Below are positions 38,809 to 46,953 of a DNA stretch of 59,211 nt, piece after piece. The notes under the pieces were generated by a model that did not search any database, was not told the DNA's origin, and worked only from the letters and a program-made list of their open reading frames with translations. The DNA is from an uncultured Lachnospira sp. (GTDB taxonomy: Bacteria; Bacillota; Clostridia; Lachnospirales; Lachnospiraceae). Positions within the stretch are counted from its first letter, which is position 1. Each line of letters opens with the position of its first letter. The stretch is from positions 1 to 59,211 of the forward strand of contig CAMHLZ010000016.1 in the NCBI GenBank assembly GCA_946186125.1, in the 5' to 3' direction. The position numbers and the translations under genes are program-made.

Positions 38809-41184
38809 ATGGGTTTATTTACAGATGGATTTAAGGAACTGAAAAAAGCAAGTGAACCACTTTACAAATCCCCTAAATCCATACAGGAAACAATTGAGAT
38901 TATGGCAGTAGCGGAAAACGGTATCTTCGAGGTGGCAAGGAACCGTTACAGTAAATGTTATCTGTTTCAGGATATCAATTACACTACTACCAATGAGGAT
39001 GAGCAGATAGATATCTTTGAGAGATACTGCAAATTCCTCAATTCACTTGACTGTAATTACAAGATTACGGTCAATAACAAGAATAAGAATATGACAGAGC
39101 TTCGGGAAAAGGTCATGTTCCCAAAGAAGGGTGATGGATTTGACGAGTATCGTCAGGCATACAATGATATCATTGAGGAGAAGATTCTGGATGGCAGACA
39201 GGGGATTGAACAGGAAAGATACCTTACCCTTACCATTGAGAGAAAGAACTTTGAAGAGGCAAAGGCACAGTTTGCAACACTGGAAGCCACCGTTCACAAG
39301 GCATTTAATGAGCTTGGAACAGAGATTGTTCCTCTTACCGGTAATCAGAGACTTAAGATTCTCCATGATTTTTACCATTTAGGAAATGAGGAAGAATTTG
39401 ACTTCGATATTAAGAAGGCTAAGAAGGTGGGAGCTGACTTTAAGAATGATCTCTGCAATGGGATGATTAAATTCTTCCCGGACAGCTTTGAGGATGAGAG
39501 CAAGTTCTGTAAGGCACTTTTTATCAAGAAGTATCCAAGCAGCTTATCAGACAGGTTTTTGAATGAAATTACTTCATTACCTGTTCACTCCATTACAAGT
39601 ATTGATGTAGTACCTGTGCCAAAGGATTTGACAACCAAGACATTACAGAAGAAATACCTCGGTATTGAATCTGACATTATCAAACAGCAGAGAGTCCGTA
39701 ACAAGAACAATGACTTTTCTTCTGAAATCTCTTATGCAAAGAGAACGGAGAAAAAGGAAATTGAGGCAATCATGGATGATGTCCGTGAGAATGACCAGTG
39801 CCTGTTCTATGTGGGTGTGACTATCATTCTTATGGCAGATTCAAAGAAAGAGCTGGAGAGTATCACGGAGACAGTTGAAACCATTGGAAAGAGAAACAGC
39901 TGTACCATTGATGTGCATTATCTGAAACAGAGGGAAGCACTCAATACAGCACTTCCGATTGGTGTAAGACAGGTGGAAACCATGAGAACCATGCTCACAC
40001 AGTCCCTTGCGGTGCTTATGCCATTTAATGTGCAGGAGCTGAATGATGAGGGTGGTGTATATTATGGTATCAATCAGGTAAGTAAGAATATCAACATCGG
40101 AAACCGTAAGAAGCTGATTAACGGAAATGGTTTTGTATTTGGTGTACCGGGTTCCGGTAAATCCTTCTTCTGTAAGGCTGCGATGGGGCAGGTATTTTTA
40201 TCAACTGATGATGAAATCATAATTATAGACCCAATGAACGAATACTTTGATATTGCGACAACCTATGGCGGCACGGTCATCAATATGTCCACTTACACGG
40301 ACAACTATGTGAATCCTCTTGCCATGGATGTATGGAATCTTGACCAGAATGATACAAAGGGATGGGTAAGAGAAAAAGGAGAGTTCATGCTTGGTCTTTG
40401 TGAGCAGTGTATCGGTGATAGTCTCAATTCCCGTCAGAAGTCCATTATTGACCGATGTGTGAGAAAAATGTATATCGACATTGCAAGAAGCAGGGAGAAG
40501 TATATTCCGGTTATGAGTGATTTCTACGATATTCTTATGGCGCAGCCGGAGGAAGAGGCAAAGGAGATTGCATTATCCCTTGAGCTTTTTGTAAATGGTT
40601 CGCTTAACATTTTCAATCATCAGACAAATGTGGATGTGGATAACAGATTTGTGGTTTATGGAATCAGAGACTTAGGTACAGAGCTTAGTCCTATTACAAT
40701 GCTTGTTATGATGGAGTCCATCCAGCAGAGAATTGTGGAGAATGGAAAGAGGGGTAAGGCAACTTGGCTCTATATTGATGAATTTCATGTGCTCTTAAAT
40801 TCCGAGTATTCCGCAAAATATTTGCAGCAGCTTTGGAAGAAAGTAAGAAAACAGGGAGGTCTGTGTACCGGTATTACTCAGAATGTTATAGACCTTTTAC
40901 AGAATTATACCGCAACAACAATGCTGGCAAACAGCGAGTTTGTAGCACTTTTGAAGCAGGCGAATACGGACAGCTCAAAGATGGCAGAGGTTATCGGTGT
41001 ATCGGATGCACAGCTTCGATTCGTAACCAACAGTCAGTCTGGTATGGGACTTCTTAAGTGTGGTAATGTAGTTATTCCGTTCGATAATCAGATTGGAAAG
41101 GATACGAGCCTTTATAAGCTGTATAACACCAATATCCACGAAAAGATTGCGGAACAAAAAGAAAAGGAAAAGTCTACAGAATAA
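38809..41184 (+). CDS. virB4: VirB4/TraE-type conjugation ATPase
   Basis: 791 residues from the ATG at 38809 after AAGGAGG; an upstream frame extension lacks a site. The N-terminal domain is typical of VirB4 of Gram-positive elements (KASEPLYKSPKSIQETIEIM, VDVVPVPKDL-like). Walker A is FGVPGSGKSFFCK (near residue 445) and Walker B is WLYIDEFHVLL (Asp near 657). Arg and Gln finger regions (RKQGGLCTGITQNVIDLL) are present. It powers assembly of the mating channel. A terminator at 41301 shows that the original operon is interrupted by the antiporter cargo right after it. Confidence 0.95.
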   Translation: MGLFTDGFKELKKASEPLYKSPKSIQETIEIMAVAENGIFEVARNRYSKCYLFQDINYTTTNEDEQIDIFERYCKFLNSLDCNYKITVNNKNKNMTELREKVMFPKKGDGFDEYRQAYNDIIEEKILDGRQGIEQERYLTLTIERKNFEEAKAQFATLEATVHKAFNELGTEIVPLTGNQRLKILHDFYHLGNEEEFDFDIKKAKKVGADFKNDLCNGMIKFFPDSFEDESKFCKALFIKKYPSSLSDRFLNEITSLPVHSITSIDVVPVPKDLTTKTLQKKYLGIESDIIKQQRVRNKNNDFSSEISYAKRTEKKEIEAIMDDVRENDQCLFYVGVTIILMADSKKELESITETVETIGKRNSCTIDVHYLKQREALNTALPIGVRQVETMRTMLTQSLAVLMPFNVQELNDEGGVYYGINQVSKNINIGNRKKLINGNGFVFGVPGSGKSFFCKAAMGQVFLSTDDEIIIIDPMNEYFDIATTYGGTVINMSTYTDNYVNPLAMDVWNLDQNDTKGWVREKGEFMLGLCEQCIGDSLNSRQKSIIDRCVRKMYIDIARSREKYIPVMSDFYDILMAQPEEEAKEIALSLELFVNGSLNIFNHQTNVDVDNRFVVYGIRDLGTELSPITMLVMMESIQQRIVENGKRGKATWLYIDEFHVLLNSEYSAKYLQQLWKKVRKQGGLCTGITQNVIDLLQNYTATTMLANSEFVALLKQANTDSSKMAEVIGVSDAQLRFVTNSQSGMGLLKCGNVVIPFDNQIGKDTSLYKLYNTNIHEKIAEQKEKEKSTE

Positions 41185-41230
41185 TCATATGGTTCTGGTG
41201 GAAAGGATGTGTTTTTTATGGTATAGTGTA

Positions 41231-41260
41231 GTATGTGAGGTACGAAAGTACCTTGCATAC
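41231..41260 (+). other. Hairpin with GAAA tetraloop
   Basis: GTATG and AGGTAC (41231-41243) pair with GTACCT and CATAC (41248-41260) around GAAA. No T tract follows. It lies in the virB4 3' region, upstream of the terminator. Confidence 0.4.
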
Positions 41261-41300
41261 GAAATGCCTATTTAATGTATTTCATATTCTATTTTGTAGG

Positions 41301-41335
41301 CAACAGAAAATTTGAATTTCCTGTTGCGTTTTGTT
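41301..41335 (+). terminator. Terminator after virB4
   Basis: CAACAG-AAAATTTGAATTTC-CTGTTG (41301-41326) with inner AAATT/AATTT pairing, then a T-rich stretch. It overlaps the -35 of the riboswitch promoter. Confidence 0.6.
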
Positions 41336-41352
41336 TAGAAGTATAGTATATT
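41324..41352 (+). promoter_or_regulatory. Promoter of fluoride-riboswitch transcript
   Basis: TTGCGT (41324-41329), 17-bp spacer, TATATT (41347-41352). The transcript would start near 41359, just before the aptamer. Confidence 0.6.
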
Positions 41353-41361
41353 TTCTTTGTT

Positions 41362-41456
41362 GGGAATGAGGTTCTCCCATGGGTTTAAATCCCTAAACCG
41401 CATTTAATGCTGATGACTTCTGCGAAATTATTACGCAGAAATTGTCAGCTTTTTTA
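41362..41456 (+). promoter_or_regulatory. Fluoride (crcB-type) riboswitch with terminator
   Basis: Aptamer 41362-41424: P1 stem and loop GGGAATGAGGTTCTCCC, the conserved AAACCGC (41395-41401), and GCTGATGACTTCTGCG (41409-41424). The loop GAGGT can pair with ACTTC to form the pseudoknot-like P3 of the fluoride class. The expression platform is a strong terminator: GCTGA...TTCTGCG (41409-41424) with CGCAGAA...GTCAGC (41434-41449) and a T run to 41456. Because the 3' aptamer strand is shared with the terminator, fluoride binding should prevent termination and turn the antiporter gene on. Confidence 0.85.
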
Positions 41457-41479
41457 TTTCTGCGATTTAGGAGGTTTGT

Positions 41480-42658
41480 ATGTTAACAAGTATTGCAGTG
41501 ATTTTATTATTAGGTTTGCTGATAGGTTGGATTTTTTCAAAACTCAAATTGCCGAGTCTGCTGGGGATGGTTATTGTGGGAATTGTACTAAGCCCTCATG
41601 CATTGAATTTGATTGATGAGTCCATACTTGGGATTTCAGGAGAATTACGACAGATAGCATTAGTTATTATTCTTACAAGAGCAGGACTATCACTTGATGT
41701 TTCGGATTTAAAGAAAGTAGGCAGACCAGCGGTTCTTATGTGCTTTGTCCCTGCGTGTGTAGAAATATTAGGAACAGTGATTCTGGCTCCGATGTTGCTT
41801 GGAGTGACAATGTTAGAGGCTAGCATTATCGGAAGTGTAATTGCGGCAGTATCACCTGCTGTAATAGTTCCGAGAATGATAAAATTGATAGATGAGGGAT
41901 ATGGTAAAGCAAAAAGTATTCCACAACTAATTCTGGCAGGTGCTTCGGTAGATGATGTGTTTGTTATAGTAGTATTTACTGCATTTACTGCTTTAGCGTC
42001 AACAGGCGAGATGTCTGTAACTAGTTTTATCCAAATTCCAATATCCATAGTATTAGGAATTATGCTTGGTGGTTGTGTAGGAATTGTATTAGTTGCATTC
42101 TTTAAGAAGTGTCATATGCGGGACTCAGTAAAAATATTGATAATTCTTAGCATTTCTTTCTTGCTTTTGGGGGTAGAGAACAGATTGCAAGGTTATATTC
42201 CTGTCTCAGGACTGCTTGCCATTATGAGTATGGGAATCATCATAAAACAAAAGTATGGTGTGTTGGCATTACGTCTATCCGCAAAATATAATAAATTGTG
42301 GTTAGGTGCAGAAGTATTCCTTTTTGTTTTAGTTGGTGCTACTGTGGATTTAAGATATGTTGCATCAGCAGGTGTATCAGCAGTATTACTCATTTTAGGT
42401 GCATTATTATTTAGAATGACAGGTGTGGCTATATCACTACTCAAAACAGGCTTATCAAAGAGAGAAAGATTATTTTGTATGGTAGCATATACACCAAAGG
42501 CAACTGTACAGGCTGCTATTGGTGCGATACCATTATCAATGGGATTAGAATGTGGAAATATAGTCCTAACGGTTGCAGTGTTATCAATTTTGATTACCGC
42601 ACCATTTGGAGCTATATGTGTTGATAATTTATATAAGAGATTATTAGAGAAGAGGTAG
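41480..42658 (+). CDS. Cation:proton antiporter family protein, fluoride-riboswitch controlled
   Basis: 392 residues, AGGAGG upstream. About 12 transmembrane helices of the CPA (Na+/H+ exchanger) fold: GWIFSKLKLPSLLGMVIVGI at the N-terminus, and the inverted-repeat unwound-helix motifs LTRAGLSLDVSDL and LVGATVDLRYV, with the ion-binding AGASVDDVFVIVVF. In riboswitch-linked relatives this transporter type is thought to expel fluoride in exchange for protons. The fluoride aptamer in its leader makes that role likely here too. The gene has its own promoter and terminators and sits between virB4 and the NlpC/P60 gene, which are normally adjacent, so it is cargo. Confidence 0.9.
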   Translation: MLTSIAVILLLGLLIGWIFSKLKLPSLLGMVIVGIVLSPHALNLIDESILGISGELRQIALVIILTRAGLSLDVSDLKKVGRPAVLMCFVPACVEILGTVILAPMLLGVTMLEASIIGSVIAAVSPAVIVPRMIKLIDEGYGKAKSIPQLILAGASVDDVFVIVVFTAFTALASTGEMSVTSFIQIPISIVLGIMLGGCVGIVLVAFFKKCHMRDSVKILIILSISFLLLGVENRLQGYIPVSGLLAIMSMGIIIKQKYGVLALRLSAKYNKLWLGAEVFLFVLVGATVDLRYVASAGVSAVLLILGALLFRMTGVAISLLKTGLSKRERLFCMVAYTPKATVQAAIGAIPLSMGLECGNIVLTVAVLSILITAPFGAICVDNLYKRLLEKR

Positions 42659-42766
42659 CGTGCAAATTTCAGTTTGTAGGTTTGTTGATAGACAGGAGAC
42701 ATCTTGCTTTGTTTGTGTTAGTAGTATCTGAAAATATACTTAAAAAAATAAAGATTATTTACATAA

Positions 42767-42802
42767 GCCATTTGGACTAATCATCCGGATGGCTATTTTT
42801 TT
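42767..42802 (+). terminator. Terminator after antiporter
   Basis: GCCATTTGGA (42767-42776) with TCCGGATGGC (42784-42793), then TATTTTTTT. It closes the cargo unit; genes downstream need read-through or their own promoter. Confidence 0.85.
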
Positions 42803-42843
42803 ACCCTTTTTTGGGTAATGGATGTAGAAAGAAGGTGAAAAAA

Positions 42844-44706
42844 TTGAAAATCAAAAAGGTCGATGACAAGCCTATGGTAATCCATACCAAGAAGAAAGCA
42901 AAGCTTCATACACATGAACCAAAGAAAGCTTCTATAAAAGCAGCCAACATCTATACGGTTGACCGAAGTCCGAAGATTAAAGGGGCAAAGATTGCGACTA
43001 CTGAAAACAAGAAGTTTCGTAGGAGTACGATTCATCAGGTTGATAAGGCAAAGAAAGGCATGTTCAGGCAGTACCGGGCAGCATTAAAGGAATCAAAGCA
43101 GTCCATTAAGACAAAGAATTCTTCCATTAAGGTGGCAGGTGCAGCCGGGGCACAGACTGCGTTAAGCCAGATGGAAGGCGGTGAAGAAATCAGGGATGCG
43201 GCAAATATTGCTTATGTTGCAACAAGACCGGTAACGGGAACTGCATCCAGGGGAGCAGAACTTTTCAGACGAAAAACACTGGCTGAGAAAAGAAAACGTA
43301 TCAAAAAGGTGGAAGCCGGAAAGAAGCTTGCCAAGAAAACGGCAAAAGAAACAGCTAAGACCGCCGCAAAGGAGGCATCCAAAGAGACTGCAAAGGCTGC
43401 GGCAAAGGAAGGAGCAAAAGTAGCAGCAAAAGTTGGAACTACGGTTGCAGGGACAGCAGCCGGAGCAGAGACAGGTCCGTATGCTCCTCTGATTGGTATT
43501 GCTGTGGGTAAGGCGGTTGGAGATAAGATTGATAAGATGGATGCCAAGAGAAACAGCAGAAACCGAAAGATTAAGTTCTTTCTTGATAAGATGAAAGCAG
43601 AAGGGGAACAACAGGACAGTTTTGCAAAGCTGGTTAAGGACTTGTTTATCAATAAAATGGCACTACCAATAAAAAAGATTATGGTTGCGGTGGGTGGATT
43701 TTTGCTGGTACTTGTGTTACTCATTGCTGTAACAGTTCTTCCGGTAGTAGCAGTAATTGCTATTCTCTACAACTCGCCATTTGCTTTCTTTCTCCCACCA
43801 CTGGAGTCGGGGGATACGGTCACTACGGTAACAAGTGCCTATGTCTCGGAGTTTAACAGGGATATTAATACTCTGGCAAATGAACACACGGGATACGATA
43901 CCGGGCAGATTGTGTATGTGGATTTTGAAGGGGAAAGTGTAGGAAACTTCAATGATATTGTCACCATCTATATGGTCAAATATGGCGTTGGGGATACTGC
44001 AACCATTATGAATGATACCTCCAAGAGTAAGCTCAAAGAGGTATTTGACGATATGTGTTCCTACACAACAAGTTCCGGAAGTGAAACCACCGAAAATGAG
44101 GATGGTTCAACCACTACACAGACTGTATTGTATGTCAATGTGAAGCTGAAAACCTGCTATGACATGATAACGGAATATAATTTTGATTCAGATCAAATCG
44201 AACTGGTTGAGGAAATGATGCGGATGTTTGGCAGTACAAGTGGTGTCACACCGCAATCAGCTCTGACACAGGCAGAGGTGGATGCCATTTTGCAGGGCAT
44301 TACAGACCCGACACAGCGAACCGTTGTCTCCTATGCACTGACAAAGGTAGGCTATCCATACAGTCAGCAGTACAGAGACACAGGCAATTATTATGATTGC
44401 AGTTCCCTTGCCTACTATTCATGGAAAGCAGCCGGTATTGATATCAGCTACGGTGGAGCAAATACGGCAGCTGCGGAGGCAGAAGGTCTTGACAGTGCAG
44501 GTCATACGGTAGCTTATGCAGATATGCAGCCGGGAGATTTGATTTTCTACAGCTACGAGAGAAATGGCAGATACAAGAATATCAGCCATGTGGCTGTGTA
44601 TGTTGGAAATGGAATGGTGGTAGAAGCAAAAGGTGTAGCTTATGGCGTAACCTACAATGCAGTACCGAATGTGGGAAGCATTGTGCTCATTGGCAGACCA
44701 CAGTAA
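42844..44706 (+). CDS. Membrane-anchored NlpC/P60 cell-wall hydrolase of the mating apparatus
   Basis: 620 residues from the TTG at 42844 (GAAGGTG upstream). The N-terminal 270 residues are very basic, with a Lys/Ala-rich repetitive helix (AKKTAKETAKTAAKEASKET). A transmembrane helix lies around 280-310 (VGGFLLVLVLLIAVTVLPVV). An extracellular middle domain follows (SEFNRDINTLANEHTGYDTG). The C-terminal NlpC/P60 peptidase has Cys519 in YDCSSLAYYSW and His582 in ISHVAVYVG. It should cut peptide cross-links in peptidoglycan so that the secretion channel can cross the wall, the VirB1-like role. The usual N-terminal lysozyme-like domain is not clearly seen. Confidence 0.9.
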   Translation: MKIKKVDDKPMVIHTKKKAKLHTHEPKKASIKAANIYTVDRSPKIKGAKIATTENKKFRRSTIHQVDKAKKGMFRQYRAALKESKQSIKTKNSSIKVAGAAGAQTALSQMEGGEEIRDAANIAYVATRPVTGTASRGAELFRRKTLAEKRKRIKKVEAGKKLAKKTAKETAKTAAKEASKETAKAAAKEGAKVAAKVGTTVAGTAAGAETGPYAPLIGIAVGKAVGDKIDKMDAKRNSRNRKIKFFLDKMKAEGEQQDSFAKLVKDLFINKMALPIKKIMVAVGGFLLVLVLLIAVTVLPVVAVIAILYNSPFAFFLPPLESGDTVTTVTSAYVSEFNRDINTLANEHTGYDTGQIVYVDFEGESVGNFNDIVTIYMVKYGVGDTATIMNDTSKSKLKEVFDDMCSYTTSSGSETTENEDGSTTTQTVLYVNVKLKTCYDMITEYNFDSDQIELVEEMMRMFGSTSGVTPQSALTQAEVDAILQGITDPTQRTVVSYALTKVGYPYSQQYRDTGNYYDCSSLAYYSWKAAGIDISYGGANTAAAEAEGLDSAGHTVAYADMQPGDLIFYSYERNGRYKNISHVAVYVGNGMVVEAKGVAYGVTYNAVPNVGSIVLIGRPQ

Positions 44707-44730
44707 TCAGGAAGAATAATGTAAAAGCAG

Positions 44731-44765
44731 CATCTGGCAGAGCTTTCGTTTTGCCGGATGTTTTT
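44731..44765 (+). terminator. Terminator or attenuator after NlpC/P60 gene
   Basis: CATCTGGCA (44731-44739) with TGCCGGATG (44752-44760), then five T residues. The downstream gene starts only 16 bp later, so it may act as partial attenuation inside the operon. Confidence 0.75.
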
Positions 44766-44780
44766 GGTTAGGAGGGCAAA

Positions 44781-45797
44781 ATGAAATTAAATGATATGAT
44801 TTTTGTCATTGAGAACCAGAAGGGAATGGTTGAAACCAACTTCCTTCTGACACTTGATGACACGATTGAAATGCTAAAGGAGTCTGGCGAGTATTCCCTG
44901 AAAGAGACAGCAGCTATCTTTTCAGAGCTTGGGAGAACCATGACGGAGCCTGACTGGGCAGAGGTATATCTGGCTGGGAACAAGACTCTTTTCATGAGTT
45001 ATTGCAGAGATGAAAGCCATCTTAGGGCATTTCTCAATAAGAAATTTAATGATGAAAATGTCGAAGATGTGCGTTTTGATTATGAAAGATGCAGTCATGA
45101 ATGTAAGGAAAAGATAAGGCTTTATGGGATTACTGAAAATGGAGAGAAAGACAAGATGGTTGAGCATCATTACAGCCATATGGAACACCAGTTTAAGCAG
45201 GGGGAGAATCTCCACAATTTCAATGGTAAGGATTATAAGGTTGTGGAGCTATTATCACCAAGAAATCTGCTTCTTATGGATATGAGCAATGGAAACTTTG
45301 TGGTGGGACTTGGTACAAGCCTTTTTATGAGACAGATTAAGGGAGACAATGAGGAGCCTGAAATCGGTATCGAATGGGAGCACGGAGTATATCTTTCTTC
45401 CAAGCCGTCATGCATTGACTTTCAGGGCATACGGGAAGATTATGGCGGAACAAAGATGGAAAAAGACAGGGAGGATATCCGTCTTGAGCAGGAGGATTAT
45501 TTCACACAGCTGCACAAATTAGCTAATAACCCACATTGCAGTGAGGATATCAGGGAGCTTCTAAGTGAGATTATGCGTGCGGAATTCTGTACGGATAAAA
45601 TGGATAAGTTTCATCAGAATCTTTCTGCCGGAATCTATGATGTGGACAGTGAAATGAAGGTGTTTCCTGTTACGGTTAGTAAAGATATGGAGAGCGTACT
45701 AAATGTCAGGGGAATAGATCTGGAGGATGCAATAGAGGTTGCAACCAATGTAATCAGTATGGCAGAAGTACACATGGATAAGCAGAAAGCGAGGTAA
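44781..45797 (+). CDS. Conserved conjugative-element protein, function unknown
   Basis: 338 residues, TAGGAGGG upstream. The N-terminal half has strands and helices (VIENQKGMVETNFLLTLDDT, LFMSYCRDESHLRAFLNKKF). The middle part, FNGKDYKVVELLSPRNLLLM, looks like a small beta domain seen in several element-encoded proteins. The C-terminal third is helical. No transmembrane region and no catalytic motif. I do not recognise a named family. It sits between the wall hydrolase and the DpnD/PcfM-like gene. Confidence 0.6.
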   Translation: MKLNDMIFVIENQKGMVETNFLLTLDDTIEMLKESGEYSLKETAAIFSELGRTMTEPDWAEVYLAGNKTLFMSYCRDESHLRAFLNKKFNDENVEDVRFDYERCSHECKEKIRLYGITENGEKDKMVEHHYSHMEHQFKQGENLHNFNGKDYKVVELLSPRNLLLMDMSNGNFVVGLGTSLFMRQIKGDNEEPEIGIEWEHGVYLSSKPSCIDFQGIREDYGGTKMEKDREDIRLEQEDYFTQLHKLANNPHCSEDIRELLSEIMRAEFCTDKMDKFHQNLSAGIYDVDSEMKVFPVTVSKDMESVLNVRGIDLEDAIEVATNVISMAEVHMDKQKAR

Positions 45798-45804
45798 ATT
45801 CTGT

Positions 45805-45999
45805 ATGGCTAAACGAAAGGACTTTGATATTGAAATTAGAGAAGAGTTATCAAGAACAGTTACTGTGAAAGCAGAAACTCTTGGTGATGCCATTAACCAG
45901 GTAATGGATCAGTACAAAAGAGGCGAGATTGTTCTTGATGCTGAGGACTTTGTGGGAAAAACAATAGACGCTGCACCCACACAGCAGAATACAAGATAG
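45805..45999 (+). CDS. DpnD/PcfM-like small protein
   Basis: 64 residues. The pattern FDIEIREELSRTVTVKAETL followed by AINQVMDQYKRGEIVLDAED is that of the DpnD/PcfM family: one beta-alpha unit and the ending IVLDAEDF. Members are small accessory proteins of conjugative plasmids with no known activity. The gene begins 7 bp after the previous stop, without a good ribosome binding site, so it is probably coupled. Confidence 0.82.
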   Translation: MAKRKDFDIEIREELSRTVTVKAETLGDAINQVMDQYKRGEIVLDAEDFVGKTIDAAPTQQNTR

Positions 46000-46014
46000 A
46001 CGGAGGAATATTGA

Positions 46015-46371
46015 ATGAGCAGAAAAGAAAATATAGAAAAGAACATGGAATTTCTAATCAAGGAATTGCAGAAGGAATGGGATGTTTCAAAGGAAACAAA
46101 GCACAGAGTAACGATATCTGTAAAGGATGCAAGAAGGGTTCGTATCAAGGTACAACAGCAGATTGCGGATATGGGAGAGATGCTTCATAGTCAGTCGGAT
46201 ATGAGCTTTAAGGAGAGCATGAAGCTTTGCAGAGCAAATTATGTCACTTTAAGAGTTGCAAGAAAGCTTATTGCAGGTCAGAATGCAGCCGAAGCCGCAG
46301 GAGAAACGGAATATACGATTGCCTTTGACAAAGAAGAGTTCAGTTGTTTCCGCAAGCTTGCGGCAGAGTAA
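46015..46371 (+). CDS. Hypothetical helical protein
   Basis: 118 residues, CGGAGG upstream. Helical and charged (KELQKEWDVSKETKHRVTIS, ARRVRIKVQQQIADMGEML). It is not recognised. It lies 15 bp after the DpnD/PcfM-like gene and 12 bp before the methyltransferase gene, clearly in the same operon. Confidence 0.55.
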   Translation: MSRKENIEKNMEFLIKELQKEWDVSKETKHRVTISVKDARRVRIKVQQQIADMGEMLHSQSDMSFKESMKLCRANYVTLRVARKLIAGQNAAEAAGETEYTIAFDKEEFSCFRKLAAE

Positions 46372-46383
46372 GGGAGGATGTCT

Positions 46384-46950
46384 ATGGGAGAAAAATTCAA
46401 TATCATATATGCCGATCCGCCTTGGAAATTCCAGACGTATTCGGAGCGTGGCAGTCAGTTAAAATCAGCAGACTGCCATTATTCATGTATGAAGTTCGAT
46501 GACATTCTCTCTCTTCCTGTGGAAAGCATTGCAGCAGATGACAGTATCCTGTTTTTGTGGGTAACATTCCCGCTTCTTAAAGAAGGGCTTGAAGTAATGA
46601 AAGCGTGGGGATTTACCTACAAGACCTGTGGTTTTAACTGGGTAAAAAGAAATAAGAAAGCAGACAGCTTCTTTATGGGACTTGGTTACTGGACCCGTTC
46701 CAACTCGGAAATATGTCTGCTTGGAACAAGGGGGCATCCGTCAAGGGTGTCCCGTTCCATTTCGCAGGTGTGTGATGCAAGAATTATGGAACACAGCAAA
46801 AAGCCGGAGGAGATACGGGAGAGAATTGTAGAGTTATGCGGTAATCTTCCAAGAATTGAGCTTTTTGCGAGGGAGAGATGTGAAGGCTGGGTAAGCCTTG
46901 GAAATGAAATTGATGGAAAAGACATCAGAGAAGCAATATTGGAGGTGTAG
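46384..46950 (+). CDS. MT-A70 family adenine N6-methyltransferase
   Basis: 188 residues; I choose the ATG at 46384, 6 nt after GGGAGG, over the ATG at 46378 that abuts it. The catalytic motif DPPW is at residues 11-14 (IIYADPPWKFQTY). Next come CHYSCMKFDDI, LFLWVTFPLL, FNWVKRNKK, GYWTRSNSEICLLGTRG and the C-terminal PRIELFARERCEGW, the full MT-A70/Ime4-like set. Bacterial members of mobile elements methylate DNA adenine. A likely use is to protect transferred DNA from recipient restriction. It directly precedes the large ArdC-like/methylase/helicase gene (3-bp gap). Confidence 0.92.
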   Translation: MGEKFNIIYADPPWKFQTYSERGSQLKSADCHYSCMKFDDILSLPVESIAADDSILFLWVTFPLLKEGLEVMKAWGFTYKTCGFNWVKRNKKADSFFMGLGYWTRSNSEICLLGTRGHPSRVSRSISQVCDARIMEHSKKPEEIRERIVELCGNLPRIELFARERCEGWVSLGNEIDGKDIREAILEV

Positions 46951-46953
46951 CAT

